NCBI RefSeq assembly: GCF_032854445.1
Contig: NC_088295.1
Coordinates: 53,053,249-53,117,248 of the forward strand
Length of the DNA stretch: 64,000 nucleotides
Direction of reading: 5' to 3'
From: Liolophura sinensis
Lineage: Eukaryota > Mollusca > Polyplacophora > Chitonida > Chitonidae
Shown here piece by piece: positions 37,201-50,200 of this stretch (position 1 is the stretch's first letter; each line of letters begins with the position of its first letter). A model generated the notes under the pieces. It did not search any database. It had not been told where the DNA came from and saw nothing but the letters and a program-made list of their open reading frames with translations. The position numbers and the translations under genes were made by a program.

Positions 37201-38208
37201 AACAGGACACCTGACCACATAACTCAGGGTAAAACATCCCAACAGGATACCTGACCACATAACTCAGGGTAAAACATTCCAACAGGATACCTGACCACAT
37301 AACTCAGGGTAAAACATCCCAACAGGATACCTGACCACATGAGTCTGGATAAACATCCCAACAGGATACCTGACCACATAACTCCGGGTAAAACATCCCA
37401 ACAGGATACCTGACCACATAACTCAGGGTAAAACATCTCAACAGGATACCTTACCACATAACTTGGGGTAAAACATCCCAACAGGACATTGGACACAGAA
37501 CTCGGGGTAAAACATCCCAACAGGACTGGACACGGAGCTCGGGGTAAAACATTCCAACAGAATACCTGACCACATAACTCGAGGCAAACCATCCCAACAG
37601 GACACCAGACACAGAACTAGGGGTAAAACATCCCAACAGGATCCCCGACACAGAACTCGGGGCAAACCATCCCAACAGGACACTGGACAGAGTTTTCTGG
37701 GCAAATCATTCCAACAGGACACCAGACACAGTACTTTGGGCCAACCATCCCAAAAGAACACCTGACACCGCCTCACTTAAAGTCTTGGCCTAACCATCCT
37801 TAGAAGGGTCCACTGGCTATGGGCCAGACACAGAACAGGGCACTGGCTATGGGCCAGACACAGGACACATGGGCTGGTGAATTTTTGTCAGGGACAGCTG
37901 TGCCACATACATGTAGAAGTTCTTATATCATCACTAATGAGAAAAAACGTTTAAAGGGCACACCAGGAGCCTGGTGTACTTACCCGTGTGATCTGTATGT
38001 GGTACTTCAGTCATTTGTGGGGTGACCTGAAAGTGGCAATTTATAACCATATACATTTAGTAGTAATCTGCATTCTCCCTCAACATAACACATCAGTTCA
38101 TGCACACGCCCACAAACATACATGTAATACTGTACAACCTGACTTCGTGCTGTTAGTTGCAGGTCTATCACATTAAAGATTAGGGAAGCTTGTCTATATA
38201 TGTGTGTG

Positions 38209-38254
<46 letters not shown>

Positions 38255-41200
38255 TTGTTAATTTAATAATGATCAACTGCAAATACTTCTTATCTCTATG
38301 AATAACTAATTAACAGTGAACGAGCGAACGAAAGTTGGTAATTCCATTATGGTATCAACACATAAATGAGAAATGACTAGAATATAAAAGAAAGATTATG
38401 AAAAACAGACAAACCTTTGCAGCTGACCATTAAATGTGGAAATAATGTTAGGTGTTCATGCTTAGAAGCTTTAATAACAGGAGGAAAAACAAAACTGCAA
38501 ATAAGTACACAAGATGCTGCATTAATAAATTCAGCCACTAATTAATTTACATCTCTTTCCAGAATGAATATACCACTATAAAAGTTGGGGAAAACATAAA
38601 TCACATGCAGAACGGGATGAGAATGGATGTAACCTTTCCCACAGTATCAGTCCCTTAACAAAAAAAAAAAAAAAAAAAAAACTCACTGGTGTTTGATGGA
38701 AGTCCAGAGATTTGGCTCTACGATGCCTCTCTAGTGTGCTCTGCCCACTGAAAGACTTTGTCTCCACAGGTTCTTTCTCCGTGGACAGGATATTGAGAAC
38801 TTCTTGTGACGGAATCGGTTCAAAACGCTTTAGCTTGGCAGCTTCGACTTTGACTGGCCTATCACAATCTACAGGTCCAAAAGTGAATTTCTCACTCGGT
38901 TTCTTAAGACCCTTAAATAGCAATGAACACGAGTGTTTTCAGGCATTAAAGATACTCCGTAAAACATTAAGACGTTATAACGGACAAGGACATCTGACCC
39001 AAGGACGTTCCAAACAGCTCTGCAGTGAAACACACAGAATGAAACAGAAACTAGGGCGCTGGCCACAATGTTACAGTAACAACATGAACCTTTTGGAGCA
39101 GTTTAAAAGGTACTGATGACCTGCATTTTATACACATTCAAAGAAATGTTTTACAATCTATGTACAATACATGTACTGATTATACGGGCTGTCAAGTAAA
39201 GATCAGCTAAATGAAACGATATCTCCAATGATGTACACCTTACCCTACACGTACACATTAAACAGGCATATTATTCTCACTGTACAAAACCAAAATACAA
39301 GCTACAAAAACACACACTAACACGCAATAACTCATATTTCCAAAAACAATTTATCTTTGTTAGTTTAACTAATGATTCACCACAGAAAAGCTTCTGGCAT
39401 ATGAGTGATAACATCTGAACCTTTATGGTATACATCACAATCATAATTGACTCACAATCATGATAATACATGTATTTTGAATTATTTATATCACTGGCCG
39501 AAATCGATAACCAATGAATACAAATCTGCAGCGATGCCCCCAACCCTCTCTGCCCCTCACACAATGTCATTTCAATGAGAGCCTTCATCTTGAAGTTCTA
39601 ATACAACAGCTTGACAATCACATCAATAATTCTGAGCCCTCTCAGCTCCCCACCCTCACCTAATGTCATTTCAATCAGGGACATCATTCTGAAACTCTAA
39701 TACAACAGCTTGACAATCACATCAATGATTCTCAACTCTCTCAGCTCCCCACCCTCACACAATGTCATTTCAATCAGGGACATCATTCTGAAACTCTAAT
39801 ACAACAGCTTGACAATCACATCAATGATTCTCAACCCTCTCAGCTCCCAACCCTCGCCCAATGTCATTTGAATACGAGACATCATTCTGAAACTCTAATA
39901 CAACAGCTTGACAATCACATCAATGATTCTCAACTCTCTCAGCTCCCAACCCTCGCCCAATGTCATTTCAATCAGGGACATCATTTTGAAACTCTAATAC
40001 AACAGCTTGACAATCACATCAATGATTCTCAACTCTCTCAGCTCCCAACCCTCACCCAATGTCATTTCAATAAGACACATCATTTTGAAACTCTAATACA
40101 ACAGCTTGACAATCACATCAATGATTCTCAACCCTCTCAGCTCCCAACCCTCACCCAATGTCATTTCAATAAGAGACATCATTTTGAAACTCTAATACAA
40201 CAGCTTGACAATCACATCAATGATTCTCAACTCTCTCAGCTCCCAACCCTCACCCAATGCCATTTCAATAAGAGACATCATTTTGAAACTCTAATACAAC
40301 AGCTTGACAATCACATCAATGATTCTCAACTCTCTTAGCTCCCAACCCTCACCCAATGTCATTTCAATAAGAGACATCATTTTGAAACTCTAATACAACA
40401 GCTTGACAATCACATCAATGATTCTCAACCCTCTCAGCTCCCAACCCTCACCCAATGTCATTTCAATAAGAGACATCATTTTGAAACTCTAATACAACAG
40501 CTTGACAATCACATCAATGATTCTCAACCCTCTCAGCTCCCAACCCTCACCCAATGTCATTTCATTAAGAGACATCATTTTGAAACTCTAATACAACAGC
40601 TTGACAATCACATCAATGATTCTCAACCCTCTCAGCTCCCAACCCTCACCCAATGTCATTTCAATAAGGGACATCATTTTGAAACTCTAATACAACAGCT
40701 TGACAATCACATCAATGATTCTCAACTCTCTCAGCTCCCAACCCTCACCCAATGTCATTTCAATAAGGGACATCATTTTGAAACTCTAATACAACAGCTT
40801 GACAATCACATCAATGATTCTCAACTCTCTCAGCTCCCAACCCTCACCTAATGTCATTTCAATAAGGGACATCATTTTGAAACTCTAATACAACAGCTTG
40901 ACAATCACATCAATGATTCTCAACCCTCTCAGCTCCCAACCCTCACCTAATGTCATTTCAATAGGGGACATCATTTTGAAACTCTAATACAACAGCTTGA
41001 CAATCACATCAATGATTCTCAACTCTCTCAGCTCCCAACCCTCACCCAATGTCATTTCAATAAGGGACATCATTTTGAAACTCTAATACAACAGCCTGAC
41101 AATCACATCAATGATTCTCAACTCTCTCAGCTCCCAACCCTCGCCCAATGTCATTTCAATAAGAGACATCCTTCTGAAACTCTAATACAACAGCTTGACA

Positions 41201-44200
41201 ATCACATCAATGATTCTCAACCCTCTCAGCTCCCAACCCTCGCCCAATGTCATTTCAATAAGAGACATCATTCTGAAACTATAATACAACAGCTTGAGAA
41301 TCACATCAATGTGTAATATAACAACTCAAAATATCAGATTCTAGACGTATGCACTGTGTAACTCAAAAAGCAAGCAAACCAAGTGAATGACTGAGCAATG
41401 AATTAATCAATCGTGCAGGAAAGCAGGAATATGGATTCTTCACATACATGCATCCATGCTGACCGGGGGTGGTGCATAGGTTTGGGGTGGTGGTGTTTGG
41501 TGAGGGTTACCATCCAGGTGACAAGAAAAACTAAATTGTTTTATGTAGAGCATATACGTGTAGTAATCTCAAGGTAGAATCTTGATACAGAGCCTGATAA
41601 TTAGTAGATAATTAAAAATTGGAAGCAGCAAAATAACTGTGATTCTTATATCTGTTTGTCTTATATGCATTCTGTAAATTATTGACTTATCTGAAAACGT
41701 TCATTTGGTGTCTAGTTAAAGACGCTATATTGGAGATTTTGGACAAATATAAATCAGTGTAAATTTAATCGAATTTTAGTTATCAGTTATGGTAACTTTT
41801 TACAAAACATCAGCCTCTTCTGTACACATGAAAATATCAACTTTTTCAAACTTCAGAATCATGATAACACTATAAATAATAAAGGTATGCATCTGATATT
41901 TACTGAAAGAAAACAAATTCTTGGAAATATAGAAAATTTGCTTTGATTAGTGAATATGAATTTTTGGCCAAAAATCTCTGGTATAGCCTAACTGAATGAA
42001 TAAACTGATGGTGAAAAGGTCTGCCAGCAACCTGTGGATGGTCATGGGATTCCCTTGGGCTCTGGTCTCCGCCCACCATAGTCCTGGCCACTGTCGTATA
42101 AGTGAAATATTCTCGTGTACGGCTTAAAACACCGATCAAATAAACAAATAAATAAATAAATAAATAAATAAATAAAATCGGTTAATGGATAGTATTACAA
42201 TACCATATAAAGAGGGCCTGACCAATGACTCACATCTTTTGGAGACATTCGTGGTGGAACGGCAGGAGGAGGCATCAGTCCACCTGCAAATAGATAACAT
42301 TCAGGTTATAATTAGGATTTCCTCCAAAATTCATGAAAATAATGAGTAAACTAATTGCGTGTGGAAGTTGGGCAACCCCTTAAAATTCATGCAATCAAGA
42401 AATATTTATAGTATTTATGTCAAAATATATCAGGATTTACATTATATTTACTTTTGTTGATGACCTTTGCTCTTACAAAGGAAGCATTCTGGAATTATTG
42501 CGAAAGCTGTGGCCCATACCAGTTTGTGCACTCAGCTATGTTAAAATCCACTTCAATTTGGAAAAATCAACCTATCAAACCTCCACAATTTTGTCAAAAA
42601 TGGACACTTAATCTGCAACTTGCTACAGTGAAGGAATGAATGTAAACTGTTTGGAGTGAGTGAGTGAGTGAGTCCCTATTTCCACCGCTCTTTTATCTAG
42701 TGCTGCTTCACTGAGACGCCTTACTGAAGGCAAGTAAGCTGCCCCACTCGAGCCATTATACTGATACGGGTTAACCAGTTGTTGCACTATCCCCTTCATG
42801 CTGGACGCCAAGCGAGGAAGTCACAACTTCCTTTTTTAAAGTCTTGGGTGTGACTCGACCCAGGATTGATCCTGGATCTACCACTCCTGAAGTGGACACT
42901 CTACCAACGGTGCTATCCGGGCAGGTAGAACTTTTTTGAAAATAGTCTGGAAAACTGTTTTGTGACGAATTGATCAACTGACAGAGAGACTGAACAATAG
43001 ATAAGGTGTACACCTGTAATCGCCTCTGTTAGTGGTCAAATAAAACTTATAGCCATGGCTTAGTATGGTGAAGATTTTACAGAAAATCTGCTAATGGTTT
43101 AGACGTTTAATTATCTATGTGTCATACTTAACAGGCAATGATGAATGATTTATAGGCTTTCTTTTTTGACTAAACAATATGTATAAATTTTTTTTTCATT
43201 GTCCCATGAAAGTTCTACATCATACTCGAGAATAGTTCACTTCAATTCTATTAGAACAATCAGACTTCTGGCTGAACGAAAACAGAATGAGCCCGTGTGA
43301 GCCCACTGCACCTCAACAGGTACCTGGCCAAACCTGTTAGAGGCTGATTTGGAGATGTGGTCTCACTGCTCAAGCGCTCGGTTGTTTTCCTAAACAACCC
43401 ACTATACAGCTGGGCTGTCAAGGACCCAACATATAACATAAGTCTTTCTTCCCAGGATGTAACCATAAATTCCTCAGATGACCAAAAATTTAACAGCAAT
43501 GAGCTCCACATCATTATGAAACTGTTTAAAAAATCAGACATTTTTCTTTGTAGACACACTTTAGACTTACCATCAATCTTTAGCTTGAGGTCCACAGACA
43601 CACTTCTGTTATGCATAGTGGGTCGTGGAGGGAGTTGCGGGGGTGCTGGGCTGGCCCCTACCCCAGAGGAGGTGGATTCCAGGAGTGAAGGGGCTGGCAC
43701 AGTTGTGGGCAGGTCACTGCGTACTGAGGGGCTGGTCAGAGGCTCGTCTGGACTGCTGGGCTGTACTATGGCAGGCTGACTAGAGGGTTGTAGGGGAGGT
43801 GGCTGAAGCTGACCAGGTAATGTGGCTGTAAAAGACACACCAGAAATCAAATGTATACTACAGAACTGAAACCAAACAACTGTCAAGGTCATTTTCATTA
43901 AATAACTATCACTCCTTTTGACCTAAACACACAGATGTGGTTTGTTACTGATGCAGACAGCCCCAACAAAACAGGCTCTGTATCAGGAACGACTCAGAGG
44001 GAAGTTAACTGGCCAAACACCGGTCAGTTGTATCGCACTAGTAACAGAAACCAAACCTAACTTAAAAGTTTCTTAGCACTGTATCAATCTGATTTAAAAA
44101 ATAATACTTTACTGTTAACATGTAGACAACAAACACTGACGACAAATTACAGGGCCATTGATGACTACTATAAAGCTGATCATACAGGAAACACAATCTT

Positions 44201-47200
44201 GCAAACCGTATCTACATTTATGTTCATGAATTGCAAGGCTCAGACCCACACTTTTTATCTGCCTATATAGATAAAATTCACCGTCATACTATCACATCTC
44301 CTGCACTATAAGAGACACAATCTGCACAATCACAACGGCTATTACACCACAACAACAATTTATTATCCCCCTGATTCTGACTCTGATTAAAAAAACCCAA
44401 ACTCAAGAAAATGCAATAATGATCATTAAAAACCATGTGAGATTCTATGGAGGCACAGTGTCTATTTATAACTTATTAGATTTTTTTTTTTTAATGTAAC
44501 ACTCAACCTTTTTCAGCCCATCTGTGGGAGCATGTTTGGCAACAGGAGAAAATAGTTAACACTGTTTAAGTTTCCCACAAATTTTAATACTTCACACTGA
44601 TAAAGTATCGCTATATCTTCAATGTATCATCATTTGTCTCTTTTTAAGTTATGCCTACTTTTCAATCCTGTCATAAGTTACAAACTACACATACAAGGGA
44701 CATATAAGGCAGTGGATTCAAAACAATCGTATCATGATAATGTCCTGCATGTACAACTTCACAGAATTTCACGCACTGGTAGCAGCTACAACTACAGACT
44801 ACGCAGGGGTGAAACATGCACATCAAACAGTGCTTGAGAAATACTACAGGCAAAGGTCTCAAATGCATCAACAACAGAATGCTAATATTCTAGTTTTCCA
44901 CGGTAAACTACTTTCACAACAACAAAGGAATGAAGCACTGTTTCCCACTGAGTATTACAGTACAGGGATTCTACCAATGTGCAACAGCCTGTAGGCCCTA
45001 TCCTTCAGCTCCAACATATAACTCTGAAGCATGGCATTTACTGATCTGGTACTTAAATGTAACATCTTGTGCTGGTCGCAACGGCCAAAGCTGTGTGCCA
45101 CAATAATATGTTTCTTTCAGTAATTAGACATTATGTCACCATTTTTTTTATCCCCGTGAATTACACAGACCAAAACTAATGGGTGAAAAGGCTTAGGCAT
45201 CATGTGAAGTTGTCAATCAATATTCCAAATCACATGACTGGGCTGTGAGACTGGAGATGCCTCCAGTTTCCAAGACCTATTCCCCGCTTTCACAACAGCT
45301 GTTAGTAGTTGATTCTGCTCATCTTTAAAAGTACAATGGAGATTCTAAATCCCAACCCGTAGTCTAATACTGTATTAGTGGTGTAGATTTCTATGATACA
45401 CTACATGTCCCGCGAGCCTATGTTTTTTTGGACGATGTCAAACGCAGGGGACTTGAGCCTAGCGACAAAGTCTTGTGATATGAAACTGGTGGTTACCAAA
45501 GCCAGCATATAAATACGCAAGTTACATTTCATGTTAACTGTGACATGATGGTGTTCATTATTCAGAATGAGCAAAGCACTTTGAAGTCAGAATAACTTCA
45601 CAATTAGAAGCAAAACATGATTTTGTAGCTCCTTGCTTTGACCTATCGAGGACAGTACACCAGAAAACACTGAACCCCAGGTTAGTGAACGAAAAAAATA
45701 CATATCTGTATTCTAAAAACTGGTCTGGGCAGAACGAAACAGATCTTAGATCTATGTATCTTTGTGAGCATAACAGTATTTATGAACCAAAGCCAAGTCC
45801 ACTGTACCCTTGTTAGTGTTCGGCCAGTGTGTGTCCTCCCCCCCCCCCCCCCCTCCCTCCCCAACTGTTACATAACCTCCAAGTGACAGGGCCTGAGAAC
45901 TGCCGTCTACCTGAAGCTGATTTCTTGGGGACCGGTCGTGGTCGGCCATGAAGGTTACCATGCAGCTTGAGGATGGGTGACGTAGGCTCAGCGCTAGATG
46001 ATTCTGTGCTGGACCGGGGTTTGGAAGGTATTAACATATCAGGAGGGTCATGATTTGTCTCGTAATGGACCGGATCTGGAAAGGGCCAGGTCAATGCATT
46101 CACAGCAACATCACCACATACAAGATGTACAATACCAAAGTGAAACTCAGGAGAAACAACACAGATATAATGCTAACTACAAAATCAACAAAAGAATGAG
46201 GATGGCCAACATGTTGCTCTGGTATGTAGATATCACCTGATGTAAATGCAGCTTTTACTCAATACAAAATATAAAGATAAACATTTGTCTTTGCTACACA
46301 CTAAGGGGGGCCTCCATGGCTCAGTTGGTTAGCGTGCTAGCGCAGCGTAATGACCCAAGAGCCTCTCACCAATGCGGTCCCTGTGAGTTCAAGTCCAGCT
46401 CATGCTGGCTTCCTCTCCAGCTGTATGTGGGAAGGTGTGCCACAAACCTGCGGATTATCGTGGGTTTCCCCAGGGCTGTGCCCAGTTTCCTCCCACCATA
46501 ATGCTGGCCGCCGTCGTATAAGTGAAATATTCTTGAGTATGGCGTAAAACACCTATCAAATAAATAAATAAATGCTACACACTGAAGAAATGAAATAATT
46601 ACTCTATGCAGCTGGCCACAAACTGAAGTTTTGTTGATGGAGAGAAATTACGGAGAACACTGGAGAGTCATGTATTTCACTGTCAAGTACAACATGGGTA
46701 CATTACAACACCGCTAAGAAAACAGGCATACAACAAGAATACTTATCAGCTAACATGCAGTGTGCATTCTGGGATTAGGTAAAACTGAGGGGTGGGTGTC
46801 ATACCTGATGTGGTCCGGGAGCGGTCTACCATGGCCTCTACTGTAGGGAAGCTGTGACCATCAGGGGACATCCGTAATGCTACTGGATGTACTATGTTAG
46901 CTTCCTGTAAACACAAAGCTACACTGTACAAAAATTTTTTGGGATATTTTCTACCAACTACCATACTAACCTACAAGTAGCTACCCTAATTCTTCTAAAA
47001 TTTGAAACAGATATTAGTAGTGTTGAAAGTCGAATATTACACTTTTTTACTAGCCTTTACTAGAAAGGCAAAGATATGAGTATGTTGTTCGTTAGAGGAT
47101 CTACCCATGTGAGAAAAAAAAAACTCAATATGTATTGGCTAAAAATGATCAGACTGGGTGGCCCAAATTTTAGAAGAAGTAGGGCATATTATGATACATA

Positions 47201-50200
47201 TACAGCTAACACTTTAACATCACAACATAATCACTATTTACATGTTTCACTGACCTACTCCTAAATGGCTTTTACGAAGGAATTAAAATTACAGAAAAAT
47301 CTTTTCTATGTGTGTATTACATAGAGACAAGTACTTTAGTGCATTTACATGGAGCTCACCCTCGGCATTGTGGACCATCATCTAAACACTAAGCGGTCAC
47401 AGACCAAAGAAGTGTTAATTTTAGAGCCATGAAGTTTACAAAGCAGAAATAAATCCAGCCTTCCATAAGAGCCTACATCTGACTCCTGAGGGCTTCCTGA
47501 TGTTGTTTTGTATGTTTTATCCTTTCTGTTATATCAGAACCATAGGTTAACGACAAAAAGTCAGTGATTAAAACAGCTTTATGTTCACAAACACACTCCA
47601 CAAAGCAATTTTTACTTCAGACAACAAACACTGACTACAAATTACAGGCCCACTGATGACAGCTATAAAGCTGATCATCCATGGAACACATCTTGCACAC
47701 TGTATCTACATTTATGTTCATGAATTGCAAGGCTCAGACCCACACTTTCCGTCTACCTATATACAGTAGTCAAATTTCACCGTCATACTATCACATCTCC
47801 TGCACTATAAGAGACACAATCTGCACAATGGCAACAGCTATTACACCACAAAGACAATTTACTATCCTCTGGATTCTGACTTTTAAAATTCAACACTTTA
47901 ATAATTTAAAATCATGAAGTTGTTTTAAACCGGCTTGGTGGACTAGGCCTGATGGCCTGACTTCCCAGAAGTTAGCAACATGAACAATACGAAGGAACAA
48001 CATTAAAATGTGGATGAATGTGTGAAATGTCCAGGATTTGTATACTTACTGGGTCTTGAGACACAAGGTTGACCTCAAAGTTGACTGGCTTTATTACGGG
48101 GGAAGAAATATCGCTGGATGATGGGGAGTCGGATAAAAATGTGGATGGCCACTGAAACAGCAAAGGCAGGAATATAAGTGACATTCAAACAGCATAGGCA
48201 GGAAGTGACACTGAAACAGCATAGGCAGGAAGTGATATTGAAATAGCAAAGGCAGAAATATAAGTGACATTGAAAACCAATGCGGATTGTTGCCATTTCA
48301 TAAAGAGAGCATGGATGTTTCTTCACACAAACACAGCACTGCATTATTAAAAATCATAAAAGGTCATAAACATATTTATTTATGTATTTAAGTACTGATG
48401 TATTTCTAGTATTAAAAGTAATCATATGAACAGCATTTATGTACAAATAATATATGTATTACATAGATATCAAGAAAAAAGACAGAGATGAGGCTCAAGT
48501 AACACAGTCCATCATTAAGTTTTAAATTCCGTCAACATACACATAAAAACAAACAAGCACTCTGGAAGGAGTCATGCTCTTGAATCCATGTATCCCACAA
48601 ATACCGGTTTGAGATATCATGTACCCTACCAATACTAGTTTGAGACATCATGTACCCCACCAATACTGGTTTGAGACATCATGTACCTTACCAATACTGG
48701 TTTGAGATATCATGTACCCTACCAATACTGGTTTGATACATCATGTACCCAACCAAGACTGGTTTGAGACGCCATGTACCCTACCAATACTGGTTTGAGA
48801 CATCATGTACCCTACCAATACTGGTTTGAGACATCATGTACCCTACCAATATTGGTTTGAGACATCATGAACCCTGCCAACACTGGTTTTAAACATCATG
48901 TATCCTCCCAATATTGGTTTGAGATATCATGTACCCTACCAATACTGGTTTGAGACATCATGTACCCCACCGATACTGGTTTGAGACATCATGTACCCAA
49001 CCAAGACTGGTTTGAGACATCATGTACCCCACCAATACTGGTTTGAGACATCATGTACCCTACCAATACTGGTTTGAGACGCCATGTACCCTACCACTAC
49101 TGGTTTGAGACTTCACATACCCTACCAAAATTGGGTTGAGATCCATGTACCCTACCAATTCTGGTTTGAGACATCAAAATAACTGTCTGAGTTGTGAAAA
49201 GGTAGTTATTATGTAAGAGGTAGATGTTGCACACAGAGCTACACACCTGACTGGCTGAGGGAGACAATGGTGATGCTCTCTTGATGGTACTTCCAGGGGG
49301 GAGGTCAGAGGCAAATGGCTCATCTGAAATACAGCACAAAAATAGCAGTGTTAAGACCATCATAAAATGACAATGAGTGCTTGGTGCTTATAGTAATCAC
49401 AGCTTTTACCCAGATGTATACCGGCATCTTGACTGGATCTATATTAAAAACATCCTACTAATCAGTGCAGGACACTGTGAATTATTTTATTCTATTTTTA
49501 TTAAAAATTATTTTAAATTATTTATTTGATTGGTGTTTTACGCTGTCCTCCAGAATATTTCACTTATACGACGGCGGCCAGCATTATGGTGGGTGGAAAC
49601 TAGGCAGAGCCCAGAGGAAACCCACGACCATCTGCAGGTTGCTGTCAGACCCACTGTGAAAGGATTTTATTTATTTATTTATTTGATTAGTGTTTTACAC
49701 TGTACGCAAGAATATTTCACTTATACGACGGCAGCCAGAATTATTGTGGGTGGAAACCGGGCAGAGCTCGGAGAAAACTCACTACCATCTGTAGGTTGCT
49801 GTCAGACCCACTGTGAAAGGAGGATAGGGAGATATATATATATGAGATGTAAATGAGACAAGGGAATTTTAAATATATAGTATTGTGCAATCAAGTAAGA
49901 GATTCCAATAATCTGAAATGATTCCAGCATCATAAAAAAAAGACAGAATAAAAAAATCCAAATACCATTGACTAGTGTGGAATACGGCATAAGGGAAGGT
50001 GGTAAATGATCTGGCAACTCCACATCATTTCTCTTCAGGACAACCAGATGCATGGCTGTACAGAACTCCTCTAATGACAGGGCACCATCTTTGTTAAAAT
50101 CAGACAACTGCCTGGCAAGTGAATAAAATACACCAGTTTACATACGAAACCCTTCCAGATGTATCATTACCATTTTTTTTGTAGTACAGTTTGGCTCAAA

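Noticed and set aside
30866-37770. Runs of minus-strand open frames (repeating [15 protein letters not shown]-type peptides)
   Set aside because: These are three-unit translations of the 40-bp repeat; a 40-bp period shifts frame each unit and stays open only by chance. No start, splice or family signal.
39868-40338. 156-codon plus-strand open frame
   Set aside because: It is the 99-bp repeat read in frame. Other copies contain stops and it is antisense in an intron.
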